A stretch of 64,000 nt of DNA, taken from positions 394,252 to 458,251 of the forward strand of contig NZ_PJZH01000002.1 in assembly GCF_002858715.1 (NCBI RefSeq), written 5' to 3'. Numbering within the stretch: the first letter of the stretch is position 1; each line of letters starts with the position of its first letter. The notes under the pieces are model-generated. The model was not told the origin of the DNA. It worked only from the letters and a program-made list of their open reading frames with translations, and made no database searches. This DNA comes from Chimaeribacter coloradensis. Lineage in GTDB: Bacteria > Pseudomonadota > Gammaproteobacteria > Enterobacterales > Enterobacteriaceae. A program made the translations under genes and the position numbers. Shown one piece after another: positions 18,725 through 27,660 of the stretch.

Positions 18725-18751
18725 TGTTCGTTATTCACTGACGGGATGCCT

Positions 18752-19486
18752 ATGTTTTCTTTTACTTCTACGCCGGCCGCACGCTCTCTGCTGTTTGCCG
18801 CCACCCTGACGGCGAGCTACAGCGCGCAGGCCGATATTGTGCTCTCCAGCACCCGGGTCGTGTATGCCCAGTCGGCTAAAAATGTCACGGTCAATTTGAC
18901 CAATAAAGGCAACAACCCCCTGCTGGCGCAGGTCTGGCTGGATGACGGCCGCGAAGACGCCAACCCGCAGACGCTGAAACTGCCGTTTGTGGTCACGCCG
19001 CCGGTGTCACGCCTTGACCCGGGCAAAGGGCAGACGGTGCGCATCACCTACCTGGGGCAGCCGGTCGCGCAGGACAGGGAAACGCTCTACTGGTTCAACG
19101 TGCTGGAAGTGCCGCCCAAACCCAGCGCCGATGACAAACAGAGCCTGCTGCAACTGGCCTTCCGCACCCGCATCAAACTCTTCTTCCGCCCTGAGGGGCT
19201 GAAAGGCTCCGCCGCCTCGGCCGCGCAGGGCCTTAAATGGTCGCTGGAAAACAGCAACGGCAAGGTGAAGGCGACTATCCGCAACGACTCCCCCTATTAC
19301 GTGGTGCTGCACAGCGGCGATGTGGTGCAGAACGGTAAAACATACCCGCTGGATCTGGCGCAGGTCGCGCCGTTCTCCAGCATCAGCGCCGACGTAAAAG
19401 GGCTGACGGCCCCCGGCAAAGGGGTGGTGAAATTCAACACGATCAATGACTTCGGCGGGTTGAATCAGTACGAAAGCCCACTGTAA
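18752..19486 (+). CDS. Periplasmic fimbrial chaperone (PapD family)
   Basis: Binds pilins in the periplasm by donor-strand complementation and hands them to the usher. It has a signal peptide ending SAQA-D, then two Ig-like domains: TRVVYAQSAKNVTVNLTNK, the F1-G1 region with alternating hydrophobics, LYWFNVLEVPPKP and IKLFFRPEGL are all PapD hallmarks. 244 residues from ATG 18752, which has GGGA 5 nt upstream; ATG 18746 overlaps that site. Confidence 0.95.
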   Translation: MFSFTSTPAARSLLFAATLTASYSAQADIVLSSTRVVYAQSAKNVTVNLTNKGNNPLLAQVWLDDGREDANPQTLKLPFVVTPPVSRLDPGKGQTVRITYLGQPVAQDRETLYWFNVLEVPPKPSADDKQSLLQLAFRTRIKLFFRPEGLKGSAASAAQGLKWSLENSNGKVKATIRNDSPYYVVLHSGDVVQNGKTYPLDLAQVAPFSSISADVKGLTAPGKGVVKFNTINDFGGLNQYESPL

Positions 19487-19531
19487 CGCCCTGCACGCCA
19501 GGGGAACATTCAGGCAAGGACGGGTGCCACT

Positions 19532-22138
19532 GTGTCAGCAAAACAATTCTCTCGCCTCTTATCTGCCGGTGTCTGGGTGGCTTGCCTGATGGGCGTCAGG
19601 CAGGGGTATGCCGCGGCCGACGTGGAGTTCAATGAGCAGTTTCTTTACAACACCGGCGCACCGGTAGAACTGGACCGTTTCGCCCGCGGCAATCCGGTAC
19701 TGCCCGGCACTTACCCGGTGACGATCCAGCTCAACGCTGTGCCTAAACTCAACGGCGACGTCACCTTTCTGGATAACGGCACGCCGGTCGCCACCCCCTG
19801 CCTGACCCTGCGCCAGCTGATGCAGCTCGGTGTCAAAACCGATGAGCTGCTGCCGGCGCTGGAGGCGGAAAAAAGTGACCCGCCGCTGGAGCAGCGCTGC
19901 CTCGACCTCAGCCGCTACTACAGCAACGCGCAATTGCATTATGACCCCTCCTCGCAGGTGCTGGACGTCAGCCTGCCGCAAATCTACGTGCTGCAAAAAC
20001 CCGCAGGCTACGTGGACCCGGCGCTGTGGGATTACGGCATCCCGGCGGCGATGCTCTCTTACGATCTGAACGCCTACCAGAGCGTGAATGATCATGACCG
20101 CAGTGAATCGGCCTATGCCGGGCTGCGTTACGGCGTCAACCTCGGGGCGTGGCGCTTTCGCGCGCGCGGCAACCTGGACTGGGACAGCGACAGCGGCACC
20201 GACTACGACAGCCACGACATCTACCTGCAACGGGACATCCCCAGCCTGAAAGCGCAACTGCTGCTGGGGGATGCCTACACCCGCGGCGACACCTTTGACC
20301 CGGTGAACCTGCGCGGCGTGCGGCTCTACAACGATGAGCGTATGCAGCCCAGCGGCCTCTCCACCTTTACCCCGGTGGTGCGCGGCGTCGCGCGCACCAA
20401 CGCCAAAGTGATTGTCACGCAGGACGGCAACAAGGTGTATGAAACCACCGTGCCGCCCGGCGCGTTTGAGATTACCGACCTCTCCACCGTGAGTTACGGG
20501 CAGGATCTGGACGTCACCGTGGAAGAGGCGGACGGCAGCAAAAACAGCTTCTCGATCCCCTATGCGTCAGTGACCCAGATGCTGCGGCCGGGCACCTCGC
20601 GCTGGGATCTCGGCCTCGGCCAGTACAACGAAGGCGATCTCTCTGAGCGCCCCTGGGTGATGGTGGCCAACGGCTACTACGGCTTTAACAACACCTTTAC
20701 CGGCTATGCCGGGGTGGAATATCTGGACATCGGCTACGTCTCCAGCCTGCTGGGGGTGGCGATGAACACCCGCCTCGGGGCGATCGCCTTTGACATTACC
20801 CACTCTTACCTGGATGACCCGGAAGTGGCCGATGAGGCGTTGCAGGGGCAGAGCTACCGCCTCTCCTACAACAAAACGATCAGCGGCACCGACACCTCGT
20901 TTAACTTCGCTGCCTACCGCTTCTCCACCGAACACTATATGACCCTGGCGGACGCCGCCTCGCTGCACAGCGGCACCGGGGAGGACGGCGATTTCAACCT
21001 CTACCAGCGGATGAAAAACCAGGTTCAGCTCAACATCAGCCAGCCGGTGCGCGTTAACGGCACGGACTACGGCTCGCTCTATCTCACGGGCAGCTGGCAG
21101 GATTACTGGGGCGCGAAAGATGAACCCACCTCGCAATTCTCCGCCGGCTACAGCAACAGCTTCCGCTGGGGCAGTTACAGCATCTCCGTACAGCGCACCT
21201 ACGATGAGCTGGGCGTCAAAGATGACAGCATCTACTTCAACCTGTCGCTGCCGCTGGAGAACTTTACCTCAAGCGGCAAGGCACCGGGCGGCTTCTCCAC
21301 CCTGAACATGGGCATGAACCTCAACCGTGACGGCAGCAGCAACACCAACGTGTCGGCCAACGGCAACAGCGAGGACAACCGCTTCAGCTACAGCGTCAGC
21401 ACCAGTTACAACCACGATGATCAGCAGTCACTGGCCGACCTCAGCGGGTACGGCACTTACAACAGCGCCTATGGGCCGCTGAGCGCCTCGGTGTCGGTGT
21501 CGGATGAGGCGGATCGCCAGTACTCCCTGAGCTACAGCGGCGGCATGGTGCTGCACGGCGGCGGCCTCACGCTGGCCCCGAACAGCATCAGTGACAACGA
21601 AACCCTGGCGCTGGTCTATGCCCACGGCGCAGAGGGGGCCGGGGTGGCCTCGATGGGCCGCATCAACGGCGACGGTTACGCCATCAACACCGGGCTGACC
21701 GCTTACCGTGAAAACACCGTGGCGCTGGACATCTCCACCCTGTCACGGGATGTGGAGGTCAAAAACACCAGCACCCTGGCCATCCCGGCGGGCGGCGCGG
21801 TGGTGAAAGTGAATTTTGAAACCGACAGCGAGCGCTCGGTGCTGCTGGCCCTGACGCGCACCGATCAGGGCTTTATTCCGCTGGCGGCGGATGTCCTGCT
21901 GGACGGCCGCTCCGTGGGTGTGGTCGGGCAGGCGGGGCAGGCGTTTGTGCGCGGCATTCCGGACAGCGGCGTGTTGCAGGTGGCCTGGGGCAGCGGTGCC
22001 GATCAGCGCTGCCGCGTGAGCTACCGCCTCGCCGCCGGTGCGCCGGTGGTGGCGGGCAGCCTCTACCTCGACAACCAGCCCTGTGTGATGGAAGCAAGCG
22101 GGGTGGCAGAAACCGGCGCGGCTGCGGCCGTGAAATAA
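19532..22138 (+). CDS. Outer-membrane fimbrial usher (FimD/PapC family)
   Basis: 868-residue usher that assembles the fimbria across the outer membrane. Signal peptide (about 1-27), then the chaperone-binding N-domain beginning VEFNEQFL, the 24-strand barrel with its plug (TFTPVVRGVARTNAKVIVTQ), and C-terminal domains ending in a disulphide pair (QRCRVSYRL ... NQPCVMEAS). GTG 19532 is the start, with AAGGA about 14 nt upstream. Family length is usually 800-880, so the gene is intact. Confidence 0.97.
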   Translation: MSAKQFSRLLSAGVWVACLMGVRQGYAAADVEFNEQFLYNTGAPVELDRFARGNPVLPGTYPVTIQLNAVPKLNGDVTFLDNGTPVATPCLTLRQLMQLGVKTDELLPALEAEKSDPPLEQRCLDLSRYYSNAQLHYDPSSQVLDVSLPQIYVLQKPAGYVDPALWDYGIPAAMLSYDLNAYQSVNDHDRSESAYAGLRYGVNLGAWRFRARGNLDWDSDSGTDYDSHDIYLQRDIPSLKAQLLLGDAYTRGDTFDPVNLRGVRLYNDERMQPSGLSTFTPVVRGVARTNAKVIVTQDGNKVYETTVPPGAFEITDLSTVSYGQDLDVTVEEADGSKNSFSIPYASVTQMLRPGTSRWDLGLGQYNEGDLSERPWVMVANGYYGFNNTFTGYAGVEYLDIGYVSSLLGVAMNTRLGAIAFDITHSYLDDPEVADEALQGQSYRLSYNKTISGTDTSFNFAAYRFSTEHYMTLADAASLHSGTGEDGDFNLYQRMKNQVQLNISQPVRVNGTDYGSLYLTGSWQDYWGAKDEPTSQFSAGYSNSFRWGSYSISVQRTYDELGVKDDSIYFNLSLPLENFTSSGKAPGGFSTLNMGMNLNRDGSSNTNVSANGNSEDNRFSYSVSTSYNHDDQQSLADLSGYGTYNSAYGPLSASVSVSDEADRQYSLSYSGGMVLHGGGLTLAPNSISDNETLALVYAHGAEGAGVASMGRINGDGYAINTGLTAYRENTVALDISTLSRDVEVKNTSTLAIPAGGAVVKVNFETDSERSVLLALTRTDQGFIPLAADVLLDGRSVGVVGQAGQAFVRGIPDSGVLQVAWGSGADQRCRVSYRLAAGAPVVAGSLYLDNQPCVMEASGVAETGAAAAVK

Positions 22139-22191
22139 CCCTCTGGATGAACACCGTAACTGAAACAGATCAGCAAACAGGAAGGATGATG

Positions 22192-22767
22192 ATGACGAAA
22201 CGACGCATGGCGTGCCGGGCGGCACCGCTGGTGCTGCTGGTATCCGGCGGCCTGGCGCAGGCCCAGAATGTGGATATAACCTTCAAGGCCAATATTGTAG
22301 AGACCACCTGTACCATGAAGCTCACCGGCGGCAGCGGCGATGGTCTGAATAACACCCTGCAAATCGGCCCGGGCGGCAAAGTGGGGCTGGATAAACTGCT
22401 CGCGGGCGATCAGAGCGCCACGGCCACCTTCTCGCTGGACGTTGTGGAGTGCCCCAGCAGCCTGGATAGCCTGAAAACCACCGTAAACGGTTCCAACAGC
22501 AACATCGTACCCTCTGCCATTAAAAACGGCGTCGCGAAAGCGGACGGCGGCGCAGACTATGTCGGTGTCACCATCGCCCGCAGCAGCGATCTGGATAATC
22601 CGTTCAAAATCAATTCATTGAATGACAATGAACGCCTGGTCTGGACGGCCTCAGAAATCCAGGCCAAAAAAGTTAACCTCACGGCCCGCCTGGTGGAAAC
22701 GGATGCCAGCCGGGTGACCCCCGGCCAGTTCCGCGCGACGGCGACCTTCGCGTTTACTTATGAATAA
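22192..22767 (+). CDS. Minor fimbrial subunit 1
   Basis: 191-residue secreted pilin. Signal peptide to about residue 22 (GGLAQA), then QNVDITFKANIVETTCTMKL; the two cysteines (ETTCT and VVECP) and C-terminal FAFTYE are the pilin signature. Of three tandem ATG codons (22186, 22189, 22192) the last has the best spacing from AGGAAGG. Its place after the usher suggests an adaptor or terminator subunit; the exact role cannot be read from sequence. Confidence 0.85.
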   Translation: MTKRRMACRAAPLVLLVSGGLAQAQNVDITFKANIVETTCTMKLTGGSGDGLNNTLQIGPGGKVGLDKLLAGDQSATATFSLDVVECPSSLDSLKTTVNGSNSNIVPSAIKNGVAKADGGADYVGVTIARSSDLDNPFKINSLNDNERLVWTASEIQAKKVNLTARLVETDASRVTPGQFRATATFAFTYE

Positions 22768-22783
22768 CGTTACGAGAGCCACT

Positions 22784-23329
22784 ATGAAAAACATCAGTCT
22801 ATTTGCCGGTGCCTGGATGGTAAGCATGGGAATTGCCGCGCCCGCCCTGGCAGGCACTGACAGCGTCAAAATGACCTTTGAGTCGGTTATCGAAGCCGGT
22901 ACCTGCACCGCGCAGATCCAGAGCAACGCGGGGGCCGCCATCAGCGAGCTTGATTTCGGCACGGTCTATAAATCCGATCTGTCGGCCAAAAGCCGGGTAG
23001 AGCCGTTCAAGCTGGTCTTCAGCAGTTGCAGCGGGGTGGCGAAAGCGAAATACACCGCCAAACCGAGCAGCGGTTCCAGCTGTTCCGGCCCCTCCTTTGC
23101 CGGTACCGGTACGGCACAAGCGGTGGCGGTCGAGCTGTGGAAAGGGCAGCAGGACAGCGGCATCGCACTGGCCTGTAACACGTCGCCGGAGCAGGACATT
23201 GATGTCAAAAGCGGTGGCGGGTCAGTGGACATGAACGCCCGCATGGTGGTTGCCCCTGATCGCAACATCAGCGATGTCACCACGGGCGATACCAGCATTC
23301 CCGTCACCTTTGCCGTGACGTATGAATAA
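22784..23329 (+). CDS. Minor fimbrial subunit 2
   Basis: 181-residue pilin from ATG 22784 (MKNISLFAGAWM), a normal signal peptide ending APALA. An upstream ATG at 22760 overlaps the previous stop and would add a charged extension before the signal. Mature part has TCTAQIQ, SSCSG and ends VTFAVTYE. Two further cysteine residues (SSCSGPS and ALACNTS) could form a second disulphide, which is unusual for a simple pilin. Confidence 0.85.
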   Translation: MKNISLFAGAWMVSMGIAAPALAGTDSVKMTFESVIEAGTCTAQIQSNAGAAISELDFGTVYKSDLSAKSRVEPFKLVFSSCSGVAKAKYTAKPSSGSSCSGPSFAGTGTAQAVAVELWKGQQDSGIALACNTSPEQDIDVKSGGGSVDMNARMVVAPDRNISDVTTGDTSIPVTFAVTYE

Positions 23330-23359
23330 CTTACGTTAACCCGCATAGTGAGCCATGAC

Positions 23360-23941
23360 GTGAAACGACCTCTCTTTTCGGTATGCCGACTGCTGCTGCT
23401 TGCCACCCTGAACGCGCCCGGTGCCTTTGCCGGTGCCGGGAGCAGCCCGGATCTGACCTTCAGCGCCCAGATCCGGGATAACACCTGCACTATCCGCCTG
23501 GACAACGACGGCTATATGCGGCTGCCGGTCATCCACCGCAACGAGCTGGTGGACGGCGACGGCAACCCGCGGGTCAGCCCCACGGAGAATACCGGTGGGG
23601 AGGCGTTTCGCATCACGGTCACTGACTGCATGGGAAACAGCGGGGGCGGGGCGCAGGCGCTGCATTTCGCCTTCAGCCCCTACGCGTTGCCGGTACAGAA
23701 CCAGGTATTCCCCAATGAAACCGCCGCCGCTGACGGCGGCGCGCAGGGCGTCGGGATCGTGATCTTCTCCCGCCAGCACGGCACCAATGTGCTGAATGCG
23801 GACGGCAGTTCCGACGTGGTGTTCCCTGCCGGCGCAAATATGTTCAAGGATTATCTGTTCACGGCGCGTTACCAGGGGCTGGGGCCGGTCACCAGCGGCC
23901 TGCTCACCAGCCGGGTGCGGGTGGACGTGATCTATGACTAA
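23360..23941 (+). CDS. Minor fimbrial subunit 3
   Basis: 193-residue pilin-like protein. GTG 23360 (then KRPLFSVCRLLLL) gives a clean signal peptide ending GAFA; GTG 23348 is an alternative, and neither has a strong ribosome site. The mature part has NTCTIRLDNDG and VTDCMG cysteines and ends VRVDVIYD, a less typical C-terminal strand. Overlap with the next open frame suggests translational coupling. Confidence 0.8.
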   Translation: MKRPLFSVCRLLLLATLNAPGAFAGAGSSPDLTFSAQIRDNTCTIRLDNDGYMRLPVIHRNELVDGDGNPRVSPTENTGGEAFRITVTDCMGNSGGGAQALHFAFSPYALPVQNQVFPNETAAADGGAQGVGIVIFSRQHGTNVLNADGSSDVVFPAGANMFKDYLFTARYQGLGPVTSGLLTSRVRVDVIYD

Positions 23942-23954
23942 GAGGAAGCGTGCA

Positions 23955-25013
23955 ATGACCAACCGTTTTACCTGCCGGGCCTGCTTGCTGGCGCTGCTGC
24001 CGCTGCTGGCCCCGGCGGCCTTTGCCGCACGGGAGTGCAATTTCAAAAAAGCGGCAAGCGTCATCCTGAACGCCGGAACCATTAACCCGCTGCCGGTAAC
24101 CGGCACCGTCAGCGAACCTAAGTTGCTGCTAAAAGATCTCGTGGCGTATGACGGAACCGACATTCAATCCGGGTGCAGTAACGGGCCGGATGGGCAGAAC
24201 CTGCATGCGCGCACTAACCAACAGGACGTCAAAGGGCTGCCCGGTGTTGATGGTGTCCAGTTTAAGACCAATATTCCCGGCATTATCTACAACGTGCATA
24301 TCAAACCCGTCACGACGTCAGAAGTGGACGGCTATTTGCCGCCCAGCGGCGACTGGCAACAGGTTGTTGCCATGTCAGGCAATATGGATAGCGAGGGCGG
24401 ACCGCTGGATGGGACAAAGTGGCGTGTCTATATCGATATCTACCAGGATGCCGACTACCGGGGCAATAACGGAAACACGCTGGTTCATCCCCTGTACAGT
24501 ACCAAACTAGGGGATTACCGCCTTGGGGGAGCCGGGCCACTCATTACCATTAATTCTTCTACAGGCAGTTTTGGCATACCGATCAACACCCCAACCTGCA
24601 CCAGCGCGGTCACGAGTGTCAGTAATAACACGGTTGATTTTGGTGACATCAACATCGGGGATGCCGCAGGCGGCCGGGTGCCGGAAAAACCGTTCAGTAT
24701 TACGCTAAGCGGCTGCTCGCTGCTGAACGGCGTCACCACCCGGCTCACGACAGCGCTGGTCAACGGCGGGGGAAACATGATAGCGAATAGCCTGACCGGG
24801 CAGAACGTTGCCGCCGGTGTGGGTGTGCAAATCCGCGATAATTACAGCAATACCTTGCGCCCCAATGACGCGAACTCCACCGCGAAAATGACTAACCTGG
24901 CGATGCCGGGCACCGTTAAGCTCGACTTCACTGCGCAATTGCGGGAAGACGGCAGCCCCGTCAAACCAGGGGCATTCGAAGCTACCGGGACGTTCAATAT
25001 CACCTATCAATAA
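23955..25013 (+). CDS. Fimbrial tip adhesin
   Basis: 352 residues from ATG 23955, which follows AGAGGAAG by 6 nt. Signal peptide to AAFA, then an N-terminal domain of about 180 residues (REC at its start, SGCSNG, YIDIYQDADYRG) unlike pilins, and a C-terminal pilin domain (TPTCTSAVTSVSNNTVDFGDINIG, SGCSLL, ending TGTFNITYQ). This two-domain plan and last position identify the tip adhesin. The receptor is unknown. Confidence 0.88.
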   Translation: MTNRFTCRACLLALLPLLAPAAFAARECNFKKAASVILNAGTINPLPVTGTVSEPKLLLKDLVAYDGTDIQSGCSNGPDGQNLHARTNQQDVKGLPGVDGVQFKTNIPGIIYNVHIKPVTTSEVDGYLPPSGDWQQVVAMSGNMDSEGGPLDGTKWRVYIDIYQDADYRGNNGNTLVHPLYSTKLGDYRLGGAGPLITINSSTGSFGIPINTPTCTSAVTSVSNNTVDFGDINIGDAAGGRVPEKPFSITLSGCSLLNGVTTRLTTALVNGGGNMIANSLTGQNVAAGVGVQIRDNYSNTLRPNDANSTAKMTNLAMPGTVKLDFTAQLREDGSPVKPGAFEATGTFNITYQ

Positions 25014-25078
25014 CGGCGGCCGCCCCGGCGGCGGCCCGTGCCGGACCCCTTTATCTGATAATTTTTTGCACGCTAACC

Positions 25079-25106
25079 TGTACAAATTACTTTGTTTGTA
25101 TAAATT
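25079..25106 (+). promoter_or_regulatory. Direct repeats upstream of ybgA-phr
   Basis: TGTACAAATT (25079-25088) and TGTATAAATT (25097-25106) repeat with an 18-bp period, 75 bp before the ybgA start. The second copy contains TATAAA, a possible -10. Light- or stress-responsive MerR-type regulators bind TGTACA-containing sites near photolyase genes in other bacteria; a link here is only a guess. Confidence 0.4.
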
Positions 25107-25181
25107 GTTCCTCCCTGGGTACGCGATATGGGTGCCTCTCTTCTACACTTAACTCATCCCCTACCTCATCCAGGAGTTGCC

Positions 25182-26135
25182 GTGAGTGATAAAATTCCTA
25201 TTGGAATCAGCGCCTGCCTGTTAGGTGAGAATGTCCGTTTTGATGGCGGGCACAAACGTTTTGGCTTTGCGGTTGATCAGCTCGCCCCCTATGTGCGCTT
25301 TGAGCCGATCTGCCCGGAAATGGCGATTGGCCTGCCGACCCCGCGCCCGGCGCTGCGGCTGGTCAAAGCCGGGGAGGGCACCGCGATGCGTTACAGCAAT
25401 GATGCGTCCGTTGACGTCACCGACGCCATGCAGCGCTGGTCGGCGGAGCGTGTCGCCTCCCTCGGCCACCTCTGCGGCTACATCGTCTGCGCCAAGTCGC
25501 CGAGCTGCGGCATGGAGCGGGTGCGGGTCTACAGCCCCACCGGCAAAGACGCGCGCAAAAGCGGCGTCGGCCTCTATACCGCCGAACTGATGAAACGCTA
25601 CCCGTGGCTGCCCGTCGAAGAAGATGGGCGGCTGCATGACCCGATGCTGCGCGAAAACTTCGTCGAGCGGGTATTTGCCCTCTATGAACTCAACGCCTTG
25701 TGGAAACAGGGGCTGACGCGCGGCGGGCTGATGGCCTTCCACAGCCGCTACAAGCTCTCGCTGCTGGCGCACTCCCAGCCGGAGTACCGCGAGCTGGGGC
25801 GTTTTGTCGCTGCGATGGACCAGTGGGAGTCGCTGGAGGCGTTCGCCGTGGAATACCGCAGCCGCCTGATGAGCCTGATGACGCACCGCGCCACGCGCCG
25901 CAACCACACCAATGTGCTGATGCATGTGCAGGGCTATTTCCGCAAGCAGCTCAACCCGGCGCAGCGCCAGGAGCTGACCCAGCTGATTGACCGCTACCGG
26001 CAGGGCGTGCAGCCGCTGCTGGCCCCGATCACGCTGCTCAAACACTACATGGCGGAGTTCCCCGACGCCTATCTGGCGCAACAACGCTATTTCGAACCGT
26101 ACCCCGAAGCGCTCTGCCTGCGTTACGGGCACTGA
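25182..26135 (+). CDS. ybgA: YbgA with N-terminal DUF523 (TudS-like) and C-terminal DUF1722
   Basis: 317 residues from GTG 25182 (AGGAG 5-6 nt upstream). Residues 1-150 are a DUF523 domain with ISACLLGENVRFDGGHK and PICPE and CAKSPSCG; cysteines C12, C44, C103 and C109 include the three that hold a [4Fe-4S] cluster in the thiouracil desulfidase TudS, the characterised DUF523 enzyme. Residues about 195-310 are DUF1722, the only domain in E. coli YbgA (169 residues). It precedes phr by 52 bp, as ybgA does in E. coli. Desulfidase activity is inference. Confidence 0.88.
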   Translation: MSDKIPIGISACLLGENVRFDGGHKRFGFAVDQLAPYVRFEPICPEMAIGLPTPRPALRLVKAGEGTAMRYSNDASVDVTDAMQRWSAERVASLGHLCGYIVCAKSPSCGMERVRVYSPTGKDARKSGVGLYTAELMKRYPWLPVEEDGRLHDPMLRENFVERVFALYELNALWKQGLTRGGLMAFHSRYKLSLLAHSQPEYRELGRFVAAMDQWESLEAFAVEYRSRLMSLMTHRATRRNHTNVLMHVQGYFRKQLNPAQRQELTQLIDRYRQGVQPLLAPITLLKHYMAEFPDAYLAQQRYFEPYPEALCLRYGH

Positions 26136-26187
26136 GCCGGGCGGCCATCGCGCCGCCCTTTGACGTTTTCCCATCACAGGATTTTTT

Positions 26188-27642
26188 ATGGCCACCCATC
26201 TGGTCTGGTTCAGGAATGACCTGCGTACCTTTGATAACCGGGCGCTGCACGCCGCCTGCGAAGATCCGTCGGCCAGGGTGCTGGCCCTGTTCATCGCCAC
26301 GCCCGGCCAGTGGCGGGCGCATAGCCTTGCGCCGCGCCAGGCCACCTTTATCCACCAGACGCTGCACCACCTTCAGGCGGCGCTGGCGGCCAAAGGCATT
26401 GAACTCCACTACCACCAGTGTGACGACTTCGCCGCCGGGAATGCCTGGCTGGTGGACTTCTGCCGTGAGCAGCAGGCAGACCAGCTGTTCTATAACCGCC
26501 AGTATGAGCTGAATGAGCAGCGGCGTGACGCGGCGCTGGAGCAGGCGCTGGCCGGGCAGGTTCACTGCCGGGCATTTGATGACAGCCTGCTCCTGCCGCC
26601 GGGCAGCGTCACCACCGGCCACGGCGAGATGTACAAGGTCTACACGCCGTTCCGTAACGCCTTTCTGCGCCGCCTGACCGCCACTGACACCCGCTCCCTG
26701 CCTGCGCCCCGGCCGCGCAGTCAGGGCAGGGTGGTGCACCACCCGCTAACGCCGTTCGACTACCCGCAACAGCCGGTGGATGAGGCGCTGTTCCCGGCGG
26801 GCGAAGAGGCGGCGCTGGCGCGGCTGCGCACCTTCTGCCGCGAGCAGGCAGCGGACTACGTCCGGCAGCGCGACCAGCCGGCCATTCAGGGCACCAGCCA
26901 GCTCTCGCCCTATCTGGCCATCGGCGTGCTCTCCCCGCGCCAGTGTTTCAACCGGTTGCAGGCGGAGTGCCCCATGATGCTGGAGCAGCGTGACGGCGGC
27001 GCGTTCGGCTGGCTCAATGAGCTGATCTGGCGCGACTTCTACCGCCACCTGCTGGTGACCTGGCCGATGCTCTGCAAACACCAGCCGTTTATCCGCTGGA
27101 CGGCCTTTGTGCCGTGGCGCGAGCCGGGTGAGGCGTTCGAGGCGTGGAAACAGGGGCGCACCGGCTACCCGATTGTAGATGCGGCGATGCGCCAGATGAA
27201 CCAGACCGGCTGGATGCACAACCGGCTGCGGATGATCACCGCCAGCTATCTGGTCAAGGATCTGCGCATCGACTGGCGCGAGGGCGAGCGCTACTTTATG
27301 TCGCAGCTGATTGACGGCGACTATGCCGCCAACAACGGCGGCTGGCAGTGGGCCGCCTCCACCGGCACCGACGCCACCCCCTATTTCCGCATCTTCAACC
27401 CCACCACCCAGGGCGAACGCTACGACAAACAGGGTGACTTCATCCGCCGCTGGGTGCCGGAGCTGGCAGAGGTGCCGGGCAGCGCCATCCATCAGCCGCA
27501 TCGCTGGGCCGGACAGCAGCAGCGCGTGCTAGACTATCCGGCACCACAGGTTGACCACGCCACCGCACGGCGCGAGACGCTGGAGGCGTTCGAGGATGCC
27601 CGGCGTCATGCCCATGCCACGGAGGCTGACAACCCATACTGA
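26188..27642 (+). CDS. phrB: Deoxyribodipyrimidine photolyase
   Basis: Light-dependent repair of cyclobutane pyrimidine dimers, with FADH- and an antenna cofactor (MTHF in class I enzymes). 484 residues: N-terminal alpha/beta antenna domain (THLVWFRNDLRTFDNRAL) and C-terminal FAD domain with TSQLSPYLAIGVLSPRQC, GYPIVDAAMRQMNQTGWMHNR and DYAANNGGWQWAASTGTDA. E. coli PhrB has 472 residues. AGGA lies about 9 nt upstream of ATG. Downstream genes follow at 18 and 32 bp, suggesting an operon. Confidence 0.97.
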   Translation: MATHLVWFRNDLRTFDNRALHAACEDPSARVLALFIATPGQWRAHSLAPRQATFIHQTLHHLQAALAAKGIELHYHQCDDFAAGNAWLVDFCREQQADQLFYNRQYELNEQRRDAALEQALAGQVHCRAFDDSLLLPPGSVTTGHGEMYKVYTPFRNAFLRRLTATDTRSLPAPRPRSQGRVVHHPLTPFDYPQQPVDEALFPAGEEAALARLRTFCREQAADYVRQRDQPAIQGTSQLSPYLAIGVLSPRQCFNRLQAECPMMLEQRDGGAFGWLNELIWRDFYRHLLVTWPMLCKHQPFIRWTAFVPWREPGEAFEAWKQGRTGYPIVDAAMRQMNQTGWMHNRLRMITASYLVKDLRIDWREGERYFMSQLIDGDYAANNGGWQWAASTGTDATPYFRIFNPTTQGERYDKQGDFIRRWVPELAEVPGSAIHQPHRWAGQQQRVLDYPAPQVDHATARRETLEAFEDARRHAHATEADNPY

Positions 27643-27660
27643 TCGGCATGGAGCAACGAT

